Positions 47,907 through 57,226 of a DNA stretch of 64,000 nt are shown here, piece after piece. The first letter of the stretch is position 1. Each line of letters starts with the position of its first letter. The position numbers were made by a program, and so were the translations under genes. The notes under the pieces were generated by a model. That model did not search any database. It was not told where the DNA came from and worked only from the letters and a program-made list of their open reading frames with translations. Source of the DNA: Sphingobium xanthum (lineage in GTDB: Bacteria > Pseudomonadota > Alphaproteobacteria > Sphingomonadales > Sphingomonadaceae); contig NZ_JAHKKS010000003.1 of assembly GCF_019737615.1 (NCBI RefSeq), positions 162,001-226,000 on the forward strand, read 5' to 3'.

Positions 47907-48796
47907 CTCTGGGCAAGACAATCGACGGCAAGGCCTTCGCGGCGAAGGTGCAGGACAAGGTAGCGCAAGGCGTCGCCAAGTTCACGCAGAGCCAGGGTCG
48001 CAAGCCGGGTCTCGCGGTCGTGCTCGTCGGCGAAGACCCGGCCAGCGCCGTCTATGTCCGCTCCAAGCACAAGATGACGATCCAGCTCGGCATGGAGAGC
48101 TTCGAGTTCAAGCGCCCGGCCAGCATCAGCCAGGAAGAGCTGATGGAACTGGTCGAGGAGCTGAATGGCGATCCGCGCGTGGACGGCATCCTCGTGCAGT
48201 TGCCGCTGCCCAAGCATCTCGACGAGCAGGCAGTGGTCGAGCTCATCAATCCCGACAAGGATGTCGATGGTCTGACCCCGATCAGCACCGGCCGCCTCGC
48301 GCTCGGCCTGCCCGGCCTCGTGCCCTGCACGCCGCTCGGCAGTCTCATGCTTCTCCAGGACGAGCTTGGCGATCTTTCCGGCAAGAATGCCGTCGTCGTC
48401 GGCCGCTCGATCCTGGTCGGCAAGCCGATGGCGCAGCTGCTGCTGAACGCCAACGCGACCGTGACGATCGCGCACAGCCGCACGCAGGATCTCGCCAGCG
48501 TCGTGCATCAGGCGGACATCGTCGTGGCCGCCGTCGGCCGCCCCGAGATGATCAAGGGCAGCTGGATAAAGCCCGGCGCGACCGTGATCGACGTCGGCAT
48601 CAACCGCGTGCCGGCCGAGGAAGAAGGCAAGACCAAGCTGGTCGGCGACGTCGATACGGCGGGCGCGATCAGCCATGTCGCCGGCATCACGCCGGTGCCG
48701 GGCGGCGTGGGTCCCATGACCATCGCCGTGCTCATGCGCAACACGCTGGCCGCCGCGCATCTGCGCGCTGGCCTGCCGGCCCCCGAGGGCCTTTGA
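47903..48796 (+). CDS. folD: Methylenetetrahydrofolate dehydrogenase/cyclohydrolase
   Basis: A 297-residue bifunctional enzyme converting methylene-THF to formyl-THF through methenyl-THF with NADP+. It shows the family motifs: [16 protein letters not shown] (catalytic Lys with Y), [18 protein letters not shown] (Q-L-P-L-P), [36 protein letters not shown] (NADP loop) and [18 protein letters not shown] (C-terminal signature). The ATG overlaps the DUF167 stop. Central one-carbon metabolism, feeding purine synthesis; purD is encoded in the same window at 54464. Confidence 0.97.
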   Translation: MTLGKTIDGKAFAAKVQDKVAQGVAKFTQSQGRKPGLAVVLVGEDPASAVYVRSKHKMTIQLGMESFEFKRPASISQEELMELVEELNGDPRVDGILVQLPLPKHLDEQAVVELINPDKDVDGLTPISTGRLALGLPGLVPCTPLGSLMLLQDELGDLSGKNAVVVGRSILVGKPMAQLLLNANATVTIAHSRTQDLASVVHQADIVVAAVGRPEMIKGSWIKPGATVIDVGINRVPAEEEGKTKLVGDVDTAGAISHVAGITPVPGGVGPMTIAVLMRNTLAAAHLRAGLPAPEGL

Positions 48797-49557
48797 GCCG
48801 CCTTGCCACTCTGACTGCGAGCGTCGCGCTGCTGCTCAGCGCCTCGCTCGCCGATGCCCAGCCGCGAAGGCCGATGCGCGGCGGACCGATGAGCGCCAAT
48901 CCGAGCGCGATCGTCTCGGCCGAACTCGGCTTCGCCCGGCTCGCGCAGGAAAAGGGGCAATGGACCGCCTTCCGCGAGACCGCGGACAAGGACGCGGTCA
49001 TGTTCGTGCCGGATGCCGTCAATGCGCAGACCTGGCTCAAGAAGCGCGCCGATCCGCCAAAGGCCATCGCCTGGCAACCCTATCGGGTGTTCGTCTCCTG
49101 CGACGGTAGCTATGCGCTCTCGACCGGGCCGTGGACGCGGCCGGACGGCTCGACCGGGACGTTCAGCACGATCTGGCGGCGCCAGAAGGACGGTGGCTAC
49201 AAATGGGTCATCGACTTCGGCAGCGGCACGCAGATCCCGCCGCAGGAAGAAGTGATGATCGAGGGCCGGATCGCCAAATGTGGGCCAGGCATGCGCCGCT
49301 CCGCCGATGGTCCCGATGAGGGCATCGACGGCCGCCCGCCGCGCGGCGAGCGTGGGGACGGCCAGCGTGAGTCCCGGCAGGACGTCGTGCTGATTCCCAA
49401 CCCCCCGCCGGCGAGCGGAGACGGCCAGTCCAATGACGGCTCGCTGCGCTGGCGCTGGACCAAAAGCGAGCGCGACACCAGCTTCGTCGTCACGCTGCGC
49501 GCCGAGAACGGCGAGCAGACCGTGCTCAACGAAACGGCGCCCGGAGCGGCCTCATGA
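48793..49557 (+). CDS. Uncharacterised secreted protein
   Basis: A 254-residue exported protein with signal peptide ([22 protein letters not shown]). A domain at residues about 40-150 has the pattern [56 protein letters not shown] and [20 protein letters not shown]. This strand/helix order is reminiscent of NTF2-like proteins (DUF4440 type), but not certain. The C-terminal half is Gly/Asp/Pro-rich, then a second strand region ([15 protein letters not shown]). The start is TTG overlapping the folD stop (TTGA), and the stop overlaps marC (ATGA), so it is embedded in this operon. Confidence 0.72.
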   Translation: MSRLATLTASVALLLSASLADAQPRRPMRGGPMSANPSAIVSAELGFARLAQEKGQWTAFRETADKDAVMFVPDAVNAQTWLKKRADPPKAIAWQPYRVFVSCDGSYALSTGPWTRPDGSTGTFSTIWRRQKDGGYKWVIDFGSGTQIPPQEEVMIEGRIAKCGPGMRRSADGPDEGIDGRPPRGERGDGQRESRQDVVLIPNPPPASGDGQSNDGSLRWRWTKSERDTSFVVTLRAENGEQTVLNETAPGAAS

Positions 49558-50174
49558 TGGAGCTGTTCATCTCGGCGTTCATCACGCTCTTCGTGGTCAT
49601 CGATCCGCCGGGTTGCGCACCCATCTTCTATGGCCTGACGACCGGCGCGAGCACGCAGCAGCGCCGCCGCATGGCGATCCGCGCGGTGATCGTGGCGACG
49701 CTGATCCTGCTGGCCTTCGCGGCGGTGGGCGAGGATTTCCTGCGCCTGCTCGGCATCAGCCTGGAAGCATTCCGCATCGCCGGCGGCATCATGCTGTTCT
49801 TCATCGCGATGGACATGGTGTTCGAGAAACGCACCCAGCGCCGCGAGGATCGTGCGCAGAAGATCAAGGAAACGCCGGAGATCGAGGATGTCTCGATCTT
49901 CCCCATGGCCATGCCGATGATCGCCGGGCCCGGTTCGATCGCGACGGTCATGCTGTTGATGGCGCGCGCGCAGGGCATGGAGCAAAGCTTTGTCGTGCTA
50001 GGCGCGCTGGCGGCAAACCTTGTCATATTGGCTGTCGCGATGCTGACCATCGGGCCGCTCATGCGCCTGTTCGGCAATCAGGTGGAAGCCGTCATCACGC
50101 GCCTGCTCGGCGTCATCCTCGCCGCGCTCGCCGTCCAGTTCGTGCTGGACGGGCTGGAAGGCAGCATTCTCTAG
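49554..50174 (+). CDS. MarC family membrane protein
   Basis: A 206-residue integral membrane protein with six hydrophobic segments: [20 protein letters not shown], the typical MarC start with V-x-D-P; MAIRAVIVATLILLAFAAVG; RIAGGIMLFFIAMDMVFEKR; and MAMPMIAGPGSIATVMLLMA carrying the A-x-P-x-x-A-G-P-G motif. The MarC/SnatA family includes amino-acid exporters, though the name recalls the mar locus. The start overlaps the secreted-protein stop (ATGA). Last gene of the yggT operon, followed by a palindromic repeat. Confidence 0.92.
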   Translation: MMELFISAFITLFVVIDPPGCAPIFYGLTTGASTQQRRRMAIRAVIVATLILLAFAAVGEDFLRLLGISLEAFRIAGGIMLFFIAMDMVFEKRTQRREDRAQKIKETPEIEDVSIFPMAMPMIAGPGSIATVMLLMARAQGMEQSFVVLGALAANLVILAVAMLTIGPLMRLFGNQVEAVITRLLGVILAALAVQFVLDGLEGSIL

Positions 50175-50191
50175 CTCGTTGAGAACTTGCT

Positions 50192-50292
50192 GTTCCCCGG
50201 CGCAGGCCGGGGTCCAGGCTCAGCGCGGCGCGCCGAATGCATGCTCCCGCATGCCTCCTTGTGGGACTGGACCCCGGCCTGCGCCGGGGAAC
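50192..50292. repeat. Two-armed palindromic interspersed repeat (copy 3)
   Basis: Arms 50192-50217 and 50267-50292 are perfect inverted copies over 26 bases. Each is a hairpin of the CCCCGGC-GCAG-GCCGGGG type with TCCAG at the inner end; the 49-base middle contains another palindrome (GCATGCTCCCGCATGC near 50239-50254). It sits between convergent marC and OmpA genes. Confidence 0.88.
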
Positions 50293-50304
50293 GGTTGATG
50301 GGGA

Positions 50305-50985
50305 TTAGCCTGCACCCTCAACAGCCGGCACAATCTTGATCTCGACGCGGCGGTTCTGCGCCTTGCCGTCGATCGTTTCGTTGCTCGCGATCGGGCGGGT
50401 CTCGCCATAGCCCATGGTCGCCATGCGCACCGAGGCGACGCCATGGCTGGAGAGATAGCCTGCCACGCTCTGCGCGCGACGCTCCGAGAGCGTCTGATTA
50501 TAGGCTTCCGTGCCGTCCGAATCCGTGTGGCCAAGCACGTCGATCGCGGTCTTGGGATATTCCGACAGTGTCTGGGCGACCTGATCGAGCGTCGACTGGA
50601 ACTGCGGCTGGATGGCCGACTGGTTGGTCGCGAATGTGATGCCCGACGGCATGCGGAGCAGCAGTTCGTCACCCTGACGGACGACGTCCACGCCGGTCCC
50701 TGCGGTCTGTTCTCGGAGCTTCTTCTCCTGCGCGTCCATGTACGCGCCGACGCCCGCGCCCGCGATCGCACCGATGCCGGCACCGACGATCTTCTCCGTG
50801 CGGTCGTTGCGGCCGCCGAGCAGATCGCCCAGCAGATAGCCGCCCAGCGCGCCGCCGACGCCGCCGATCGCGGCCTTGGAAATCCGCTTGTTGCCGGTCT
50901 CCGGATCGGTGACGCAGCCGCCAAGGGCCAGCGCGCCGATCATCGTTGCCGCCAGTGCGGCTCTGCTGTGGCTGCGGAAATTCAT
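50305..50985 (-). CDS. OmpA-family outer-membrane lipoprotein
   Basis: A 226-residue protein. The signal peptide has lipobox LALGGC (Cys near residue 24). A glycine-zipper segment follows (AAIGGVGGALGGYLLGDLLG, GIGAIAGAGVGAYMDA), then an OmpA-like peptidoglycan-binding domain: SGITFATNQSAIQPQFQSTL, IDVLGHTDSDGTEAYNQTLS and QNRRVEIKIVP. It anchors the outer membrane to peptidoglycan (Pal/YiaD type). GGGAGA precedes the ATG at 50985. Monocistronic, divergent from the CNNM/CBS protein. Confidence 0.93.
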   Translation of the reverse strand: MNFRSHSRAALAATMIGALALGGCVTDPETGNKRISKAAIGGVGGALGGYLLGDLLGGRNDRTEKIVGAGIGAIAGAGVGAYMDAQEKKLREQTAGTGVDVVRQGDELLLRMPSGITFATNQSAIQPQFQSTLDQVAQTLSEYPKTAIDVLGHTDSDGTEAYNQTLSERRAQSVAGYLSSHGVASVRMATMGYGETRPIASNETIDGKAQNRRVEIKIVPAVEGAG

Positions 50986-51170
50986 CTCTTGTCTCCCATC
51001 GGCTATTCTGCCCCGAACCGGAGCCTGTCTGTTCAAAATGGATCGGAGGCGCTGATCGTTCCCTGAACGGTCCGTCGTCCTGCGTTCAGTTTTGTCACAT
51101 CTTCTCACGGGCGCATGGCGCACGAGCCTTGTGGCGGACGGCAAAAGGCGGCTAAGAAGGGCGCGGTTCG

Positions 51171-52487
51171 ATGCCCCTTTCCCAAACCCTGCCCGCCTTT
51201 CCCTGGATCGATGCCGCCATCGTGCTGGCCCTGATCGCGCTCAACGGCGTCTTCGCCATGTCGGAGCTTGCCATCGTCTCGTCGCGCCGTCCGCGCCTTC
51301 AGGCCATGGCCAAGGTCGGCAAGCGCGGCGCCAATGCCGCGCTGGCACTCTCGGCCGATCCGGGGCGCTTCCTTTCCACGGTACAGATCGGCATCACCGG
51401 CATTTCCGTCCTGTCGGGCGCCTTTTCCGGCGACAAGCTCGGCGGACCGCTGGGCAAATATCTGGAGCTGTTCGGCCTTTCGCCCGAGACGGCGGAAAAT
51501 GCCGGCTTCGCCGTCGCGATCATCCTCACGACCTATGTGTCGCTGATCATCGGCGAGCTCGTGCCCAAACAATATGCGCTGCGCAATCCGGAGCCGCTAG
51601 CGGCGCTGGTCGCACCGCCGATGATCTGGCTCTCCAAGATCACCGCGCCGCTGGTGTGGCTGCTGGATGGCTCGAGCGCGCTCATTTTCCGCCTGTTCCG
51701 CATGAAGCCGGAGACAGCCGATCATGTCACGGCCGAGGAGCTGCAGCTCATCGTCGCCGAGGCAAGCCGCCATGGCGTGATCGAGGAAAGCGAGCGCGCG
51801 ATCATCTCGGGCGTGGTGCGTCTCGCCGACCGGCCGGTGCGCGAAGTGATGACGCCGCGCCGCGATGTCGACTGGCTGGATGCCGACGCACCGCCGGAAG
51901 AGACGCGCGCGCGGCTGCTCGACACCCCGCACACCCGCCTGCCCGTCGCCCGCGGCACGGTCGAGAACATCATCGGCGTCATCCAGGCACGGGACGTCAT
52001 GTCGGCGCTGCTGCGCAGCGAGACGATCGATCTGGAAAAGCTGCTGTCGCCGGTCTCGATCCTGCCCGATCAGGTCGATGCGATGGATGCGCTCAACCGG
52101 CTGCGGGAAGCGGACGTGCCCATGGTCATGGTCCATGACGAATATGGCCATTTCGAAGGGATCGTGACCCCGTCCGACCTCATGTCGGCGATCGCCGGCG
52201 AGTTCGTATCCGATCAGGATCTCTACGCACACCCGATGGTGACGGAGCGCGAGGATGGCTCGCTGCTGGTGTCGGGGCAGATGCCGGTCGACGCGCTCGC
52301 GGAGAAGCTCGACCTCGATCTTTCGGAAGACCGCGACTATGCGACCGTCGCAGGTTTCGCGCTCGCGGTGCTGCGCCGCCTGCCCGAGGAAGGCGACCAT
52401 TTCAGTGAGCAGGGCTGGCGCTTCGAGATCGTCGATATGGACGGCCGCAAGATCGACAAGCTGCTGATCAGCGCGGAGACGGACTGA
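51171..52487 (+). CDS. CNNM/CBS-domain hemolysin-family membrane protein
   Basis: A 438-residue protein. The DUF21/CNNM transmembrane domain spans residues about 12-200 (IVLALIALNGVFAMSELAIV, VLSGAFSGDKLGG, LIIGELVPKQYALRNPE). A pair of CBS domains follows at about 220-340 (VREVMTPRRDVDWLDADAPP, LEKLLSPVSILPDQVDAMDA). A CorC_HlyC domain closes the protein (LVSGQMPVDALAEKLDLDLS, RRLPEEGDHFSEQGWRFEIV). Members act as divalent-cation (Mg/Co) exporters or regulators. The old name hemolysin is historical. Start 51171 has AAGGGCG-type spacing only. Confidence 0.93.
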   Translation: MPLSQTLPAFPWIDAAIVLALIALNGVFAMSELAIVSSRRPRLQAMAKVGKRGANAALALSADPGRFLSTVQIGITGISVLSGAFSGDKLGGPLGKYLELFGLSPETAENAGFAVAIILTTYVSLIIGELVPKQYALRNPEPLAALVAPPMIWLSKITAPLVWLLDGSSALIFRLFRMKPETADHVTAEELQLIVAEASRHGVIEESERAIISGVVRLADRPVREVMTPRRDVDWLDADAPPEETRARLLDTPHTRLPVARGTVENIIGVIQARDVMSALLRSETIDLEKLLSPVSILPDQVDAMDALNRLREADVPMVMVHDEYGHFEGIVTPSDLMSAIAGEFVSDQDLYAHPMVTEREDGSLLVSGQMPVDALAEKLDLDLSEDRDYATVAGFALAVLRRLPEEGDHFSEQGWRFEIVDMDGRKIDKLLISAETD

Positions 52488-52494
52488 GCCGTTT

Positions 52495-52953
52495 TCAGGC
52501 CAGCGGCAGATGGAAGAAGCGGCTGAACGCATTCGGCTGATAGTCGCTGAACGCCTCGCCCTCGACGAAGCCATTGGCACGGTAGAGCGCAAGCGCCGGC
52601 TCGAACTCCGGCGCGCTGCCGGTCTCCAGCGACAATATTGCCAGCCCCTCGATGTGGGCTTGCGCCAGCAGATGGAGCAATAGCGCCTTCGCGACACCCT
52701 GTCGCAGATGGTCGGGATGCGTGCGCATCGACTTGATCTCGCCGTGCCGGGCGTCGAGCCGCTGCAGCGCGATCATTCCCGCCAGCGCTTCGCCGCGCCA
52801 GGCGCCCCAGAGCGTGAGATTGGGCTTGGCATAGCCCGAGAGATCGAGCGCGAAGACGCTCTCCGGCGGGGAACTGGCATGCATGCCGGCCAGATGCAGC
52901 GCGATCAGCGCGCGCACCGGCTCCAGCGCGGTCGTGACGGGTTCGATCCTCAT
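52495..52953 (-). CDS. GNAT family N-acetyltransferase
   Basis: A 152-residue acetyltransferase with the GNAT core: ALAGMIALQRLDARHGEIKS, MRTHPDHLRQGVAKALLLHL (acetyl-CoA loop R/Q-x-x-G-x-A) and EFEPALALYRANGFVEGEAF. The ligand is unknown. It sits convergent with the CNNM gene (seven bases between stops) and just downstream of the HhH protein gene on the same strand. Confidence 0.9.
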   Translation of the reverse strand: MRIEPVTTALEPVRALIALHLAGMHASSPPESVFALDLSGYAKPNLTLWGAWRGEALAGMIALQRLDARHGEIKSMRTHPDHLRQGVAKALLLHLLAQAHIEGLAILSLETGSAPEFEPALALYRANGFVEGEAFSDYQPNAFSRFFHLPLA

Positions 52954-52981
52954 GACGCCCTCATGGCATCAATGCGCCCGC

Positions 52982-53638
52982 TCAGGAAAGATGGCCGTAG
53001 CGCTGCTCGAAGCTTTCCATGTCGCCGCGCGCCAGCAGCCGGGCCTGCGCGATCCACTCGTCACGGAGGATCCGGCCCTTGAAGACACCGAGTTCGCCGT
53101 CGATCCGCTCGATATCCTCCGGCATCCAGCCTGCAATGTCCCCGAAGCGCTGCACGCCCAGACTGCGCAGTGCCGCGTCGATCTCCGGACCGATGCCCTT
53201 GATCATCGTCAGATCGTCCGGCACCTCGTCCTGCTGCGCGGCAATGGCCGGCCCGAGCTCGTCCATCGGCGGCTGATGTGCGGGCGCTGCATCGGCAGCC
53301 GTCGCATCCTGTTCGGGAGTCGTCTCGTTCCCCGGCACATCGGTGAGCAGCGCCGGCGCGGTCTCTCCTCCCTCCTCGCTCCCTGCGGCATCGGGAGCGA
53401 TCTTCTCGGAGAGTGACGCCCCATCGGCAACCTCTGGCTCGGTAACAAGCGCGGGGGGCCGAATGGAAGAAGGCGGAGGCGCATAGTCCGGCTTCGGCCA
53501 ATCGATCAGCTCGTCGTCGAGCCCAAGCACGATCGGCGCCGGCACCGGTTGATGGCGCCAGATATGCCAGCCGGTGAAGAAGCCGATGCCGAGCACGATG
53601 AGGAGTCCGTACCAGTAGAAGCCGATCAGCGCGATCAT
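52982..53638 (-). CDS. Membrane protein with C-terminal helix-hairpin-helix-like domain
   Basis: A 218-residue protein: N-terminal TM (residues about 3-24, IGFYWYGLLIVLGIGFFTGW), an acidic Pro/Ala/Glu-rich linker (about 45-145), and a C-terminal HhH-like domain (DDLTMIKGIGPEIDAALRSL followed by FGDIAGWMPEDIERIDGEL). This domain occurs in many alphaproteobacterial envelope and ribosome-associated proteins of unknown role. GGAGG precedes the ATG, which overlaps the 28-residue peptide stop (ATGA). Downstream of an OmpA protein in the same operon, so an envelope function is likely. Confidence 0.78.
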   Translation of the reverse strand: MIALIGFYWYGLLIVLGIGFFTGWHIWRHQPVPAPIVLGLDDELIDWPKPDYAPPPSSIRPPALVTEPEVADGASLSEKIAPDAAGSEEGGETAPALLTDVPGNETTPEQDATAADAAPAHQPPMDELGPAIAAQQDEVPDDLTMIKGIGPEIDAALRSLGVQRFGDIAGWMPEDIERIDGELGVFKGRILRDEWIAQARLLARGDMESFEQRYGHLS

Positions 53639-53721
53639 GAGCGCCTCCAGATCGCCGCGGCCGCGCCCAGGCCGAGCGCGAAGGCGATGCCGAACAGCAG
53701 CAGGGTCTTCAGAAGCAGCAT
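53635..53721 (-). CDS. 28-residue single-pass membrane peptide
   Basis: A tiny gene between OmpA and the HhH protein. The sequence begins MLLLKTLLLFGIAFALGLGA and ends AAAIWRRS, one transmembrane helix with a basic end. GGGAGG lies about six bases upstream; its ATG shares a base with the OmpA stop (TGATG) and its stop overlaps the HhH ATG (ATGA). These features together make translation very likely. Its role may be to anchor or regulate the neighbouring envelope proteins; no homologue is recognised by eye. Confidence 0.68.
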   Translation of the reverse strand: MLLLKTLLLFGIAFALGLGAAAAIWRRS

Positions 53722-54347
53722 CAGGCGCCTCCCGCCGAGACGGTGAAGGTAATGCGGCGATTGGCGGGATCGCCTGCCTGACCGGCGCGGACGGGACGGC
53801 TGGAACCATAGCCCCGCGCACTCAGCAGCTTGTCCGATACGCCTCTGGCAACGAGCTCGTCTCGTACCCGCTTCGCCCGCTCTTCGGACATGATGCGGTT
53901 GATCCCCTCATCGCCCTGATTGTCGGTGTGACCAGCCACTTCAAGCGCATAGCCGCTGCAATGCTTGAGCGTCGCGGCAACGTCCTTGACGATCGCGCGC
54001 GTCGTCGCGTTGAGCCAGGCGCTGCCGGGCTGGAAGCTCATCACGCGACCGCCCACCGCACCGTCCACTGCCTGCTGGCACTGGCCCGACGGCACCGGTC
54101 CGGTGGCGATCCGTACGGGCGGCAAGGGCTTGTTGACCAAGGCCGGTGGCACGTCCGTCTTCACGGCGAGCGCGACGGCATTGGCCGGCGGCAGGTCCGC
54201 CGTTGCGGCGGTTGTTCCCTGAGATGCGACCTCGACGTCGCCGGCGATCCTCTCGAACGCAGCGCCCTGCCCGAGCGGGCCATGTAATCCCAAGGCTATC
54301 AGCGCCGTGACGCCAGCACCGACCGCAATTTTGAGACCGTCATGCAC
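53721..54347 (-). CDS. OmpA family protein
   Basis: A 208-residue protein: N-terminal TM anchor (KIAVGAGVTALIALGLHGPL), a Val/Ala/Pro-rich spacer, and a C-terminal OmpA-like domain (RVMSFQPGSAWLNATTRAIV, YALEVAGHTDNQGDEGINRI, RARGYGSSRPVRAGQ-type motif, PANRRITFTV). Peptidoglycan contact in the periplasm is expected. GTG at 54347 (VHDGLK) with GGGGAG ten bases upstream is chosen; a GTG at 54365 is an alternative. First gene of the OmpA-28aa-HhH operon; a weak EcfG-like motif is upstream. Confidence 0.88.
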   Translation of the reverse strand: MHDGLKIAVGAGVTALIALGLHGPLGQGAAFERIAGDVEVASQGTTAATADLPPANAVALAVKTDVPPALVNKPLPPVRIATGPVPSGQCQQAVDGAVGGRVMSFQPGSAWLNATTRAIVKDVAATLKHCSGYALEVAGHTDNQGDEGINRIMSEERAKRVRDELVARGVSDKLLSARGYGSSRPVRAGQAGDPANRRITFTVSAGGA

Positions 54348-54409
54348 GATGACGCTTCTCCCCACATTTCACCCGGGGAGAGAAGCTGACAGTTTCGGCG
54401 TTTACCATC

Positions 54410-54434
54410 AACCCCCGCGCGCGAAGGTCGTTCC
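54410..54434 (-). promoter_or_regulatory. Weak EcfG-like motif upstream of OmpA operon
   Basis: Minus strand GGAAC (54430-54434) is followed after 16 bases by GGTT (54410-54413), one mismatch from CGTT. A start near 54403 would give a 50-base leader. Only a candidate; a chance match is possible. Confidence 0.28.
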
Positions 54435-54463
54435 GATATGAGACTCGGGCGACGGACGGCGGT

Positions 54464-55744
54464 TCAGTCGGCCTGCGCGAGCGCCTCGCGCGCCACTTCC
54501 CGCCAGCCGATATCGCGCCGGCAGAAGCCGCCCGGAAAGTCGATACGATCGACCAGCGCATAGGCGGCGTCCTGCGCATCGGTCACGCGGCGCCCGAGCG
54601 CCGTCACCGCCAGCACGCGGCCGCCATTGGCGATGAGCGCGCCCTTTTCGGCCGTACCCGCATGGAAGATGACGGAGCCTTTCGGTGCATCCGGCAGGGT
54701 GATCGGCGCACCCTTCTCCGGCGTGCCGGGATAGCCTTTGGCTGCCATCACGACGGTCAGCGCGGCGTCCTTCGAAAAGACCGCGGGCGGCGCACCGGCG
54801 AGCCGGCCCTGCGCGACGGCGAGCAGCAGATCGACCAGATCGCTCTCCAGCCGCAGCATCAGCACTTCGCACTCGGGATCCCCGAAACGGCAATTATATT
54901 CGATGAGCTTGGGGCCTTGCGCGGTCAGCATGACGCCGAGGAACAGCACGCCGGAAAAGGGCGTGCCGCGCGCCGCGAGCGTCTCGACGGTCGGCGTGAT
55001 GATGCGCGCCATGATGTCGGTCTCGATGGCGGGCGTCAGCACCGAGGCGGGGCTGTAGGCGCCCATGCCACCAGTGTTGGGGCCGGTGTCGCCATCGCCG
55101 ACCCGCTTGTGATCCTGCGCCGTGCCGAAGGGGACGACGCTCGTCCCGTCCGTGAGGGCGAAGAAGCTGGCTTCCTCGCCGTCCATAAACTCCTCGATTA
55201 CCACTTCTGCGCCGGACGCGCCGAAGCTGCCGCCGAACATGTCGGTGATCGCAGCTTCCGCCTCCTCGCGGGTCTGGGCGATGATGACTCCCTTGCCGGC
55301 CGCAAGCCCGTCCGCCTTCACGACGACAGGCAGCGAGAAGTCGGCGAGCGCAGCCAGTGCCTGATCGGCCTGCGTGCAGCGGATATAGCCCGCGGTCGGG
55401 ATATCCGCCTCGCGGCAGAGATCCTTGGTGAAGCCCTTCGACCCTTCGAGCTGCGCGGCCGCCTTGCCCGGGCCGAAGACGGCGAAGCCCGCAGCGCGCA
55501 GGCTGTCCGCGATACCGTCGACCAGCGGCGCTTCGGGACCGACGACGACGAGGCCAATCTGCTGCACCTGGCAAAAGCCCACGACGGCCGCATGATCGGC
55601 CAAGTCGAGGTCGACCAGCACGGCATGCGCCGCTATGCCCGGATTGCCCGGCGCGGCGAACAGCGCCGAGCAGCGTGGCGATTGCGCCAGCTTCCAGGCA
55701 AGGGCATGTTCGCGGCCGCCACTGCCGAGCAGAAGGATATTCAT
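54464..55744 (-). CDS. purD: Phosphoribosylamine-glycine ligase (GAR synthetase)
   Basis: A 426-residue ATP-grasp ligase that joins glycine to phosphoribosylamine in purine synthesis. Landmarks: [60 protein letters not shown] (ATP-grasp), [20 protein letters not shown] and [20 protein letters not shown]. Start 55744 lies opposite the xseA start; the two ATGs share the palindrome CATG. No truncation. Confidence 0.97.
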   Translation of the reverse strand: MNILLLGSGGREHALAWKLAQSPRCSALFAAPGNPGIAAHAVLVDLDLADHAAVVGFCQVQQIGLVVVGPEAPLVDGIADSLRAAGFAVFGPGKAAAQLEGSKGFTKDLCREADIPTAGYIRCTQADQALAALADFSLPVVVKADGLAAGKGVIIAQTREEAEAAITDMFGGSFGASGAEVVIEEFMDGEEASFFALTDGTSVVPFGTAQDHKRVGDGDTGPNTGGMGAYSPASVLTPAIETDIMARIITPTVETLAARGTPFSGVLFLGVMLTAQGPKLIEYNCRFGDPECEVLMLRLESDLVDLLLAVAQGRLAGAPPAVFSKDAALTVVMAAKGYPGTPEKGAPITLPDAPKGSVIFHAGTAEKGALIANGGRVLAVTALGRRVTDAQDAAYALVDRIDFPGGFCRRDIGWREVAREALAQAD

Positions 55745-57218
55745 GGAAGAGGGTCCCGTCCGGTTCGATGCGTCCGGCCGCCTGTTAGCGCAGGAACGGC
55801 AGGGGGACAATCAGCCCCCGGTCAGCGTCTCGGAATTGTCGTCGCAGCTCAAGCGCACGGTCGAGGATCGCTTCGGCCATGTGCGGCTGCGCGGCGAAAT
55901 TTCGGGCTGGAAGCGGGCCGCGTCGGGTCATGCTTATCTGGCGCTCAAGGACGATGCGGCACTGATCGACGGCGTGATGTGGAAGGGAACGGCGGGGCGG
56001 CTGGCCTTCGCGCCGGAGGACGGGCTGGATGTCATCGTCACCGGCAAGGTCACCACCTATCCCGGCCGCAGCAAATATCAGATCGTCATCGAAAGCATGG
56101 AGCTGGCCGGCGAAGGCGCGCTCATGCAGCTCTTCGAGAAGCTGAAGGCGAAGCTGACCGAGGAAGGCCTGTTCGATCCCGCCAGGCGCCGGCCGATCCC
56201 GATGCTGCCGCACGTGATCGGCGTGGTGACGTCGCCAACCGGCGCGGTCATTCGCGATATCCTGCATCGCCTCGGCGATCGCTTCCCGAGCCGCGTGCTG
56301 CTCTGGCCGGTGCTGGTGCAGGGCGACGGCGCAGCGGCGCAGGTGGCGAATGCCGTGCGTGGTTTCGGCGCGCTGCCCGTCGATGGGCCGGTCCCGCGGC
56401 CCGATGTCGTGATCGTCGCGCGCGGCGGCGGCTCGATCGAGGATCTCTGGACGTTCAACGAGGAGATCGTGGTGCGGGCCGTCGCGGCCTCGCCGATCCC
56501 GATCATCTCCGCCGTCGGGCACGAGACCGATACGACGCTGTGCGATTTCGCCGCGGACTTGCGCGCTCCGACACCGACGGCTGCCGCCGAGATGGCAGTG
56601 CCCGTGCGCGCCGAGCTCATGGCCAATGTCGCGGAGCTCGATGCGCGCATGCGGCGGTGCCTGGCGCGCGGCGTGGAGCGCTCACGCGAGCGCCTGGAAG
56701 CCCAGAGACGATTGCTGCCCAAGCCGGACGTGCTGCTCGGGCAGGCGCGGCAACGGGCCGACGATCTGGGCGATCGCCTGCGTCGCGGGCTGTCGCATCG
56801 GCTGACGCGAGCGCGGCACGAGCTCGCGGATGCAGGCGGTGCCCTGCGACCGGCCCTGCTCGACGCCAAGGTCGCGCGCGGGCGTCAACAGCTTGCGGCA
56901 GTGCGCCTGTCGCCCGTGCTACTGGAGCGGCTACTAGCGGATTCGCAGCGCCAGTTCGACGGGCTGTGGCGCCTTGCCCAGTCGCTCAATCCGGATGCGC
57001 CGCTCTCGCGCGGCTTCGCGCGTGTCATGGCGAGCGGCGTATTAGTCCGCTCGGCGGACGCGGCGCGGGCGGCCGGACAGGTGACACTGAAGTTCGCCGA
57101 TGGCGAGGTTGCCGCGATCACGGGCGAGACGCGACCGGAGCCGCCGGCACCGCCTGCGCCCCGGCCGGCGCGCAAGGTCGCGCCCGCCCCCCCGGGCCAG
57201 ACCGACCTGTTCGACTGA
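55743..57218 (+). CDS. xseA: Exodeoxyribonuclease VII large subunit
   Basis: A 491-residue nuclease subunit that degrades single-stranded DNA with XseB. An N-terminal OB-fold ([40 protein letters not shown]) is followed by the catalytic region ([60 protein letters not shown]) and a long Arg-rich coiled coil. The C-terminus is Pro/Ala-rich and ends TDLFD. ATG 55743 has AAGGA six bases upstream. It is encoded divergently from purD with overlapping start codons. Confidence 0.96.
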   Translation: MEEGPVRFDASGRLLAQERQGDNQPPVSVSELSSQLKRTVEDRFGHVRLRGEISGWKRAASGHAYLALKDDAALIDGVMWKGTAGRLAFAPEDGLDVIVTGKVTTYPGRSKYQIVIESMELAGEGALMQLFEKLKAKLTEEGLFDPARRRPIPMLPHVIGVVTSPTGAVIRDILHRLGDRFPSRVLLWPVLVQGDGAAAQVANAVRGFGALPVDGPVPRPDVVIVARGGGSIEDLWTFNEEIVVRAVAASPIPIISAVGHETDTTLCDFAADLRAPTPTAAAEMAVPVRAELMANVAELDARMRRCLARGVERSRERLEAQRRLLPKPDVLLGQARQRADDLGDRLRRGLSHRLTRARHELADAGGALRPALLDAKVARGRQQLAAVRLSPVLLERLLADSQRQFDGLWRLAQSLNPDAPLSRGFARVMASGVLVRSADAARAAGQVTLKFADGEVAAITGETRPEPPAPPAPRPARKVAPAPPGQTDLFD

Positions 57219-57226
57219 CGGCCGTG

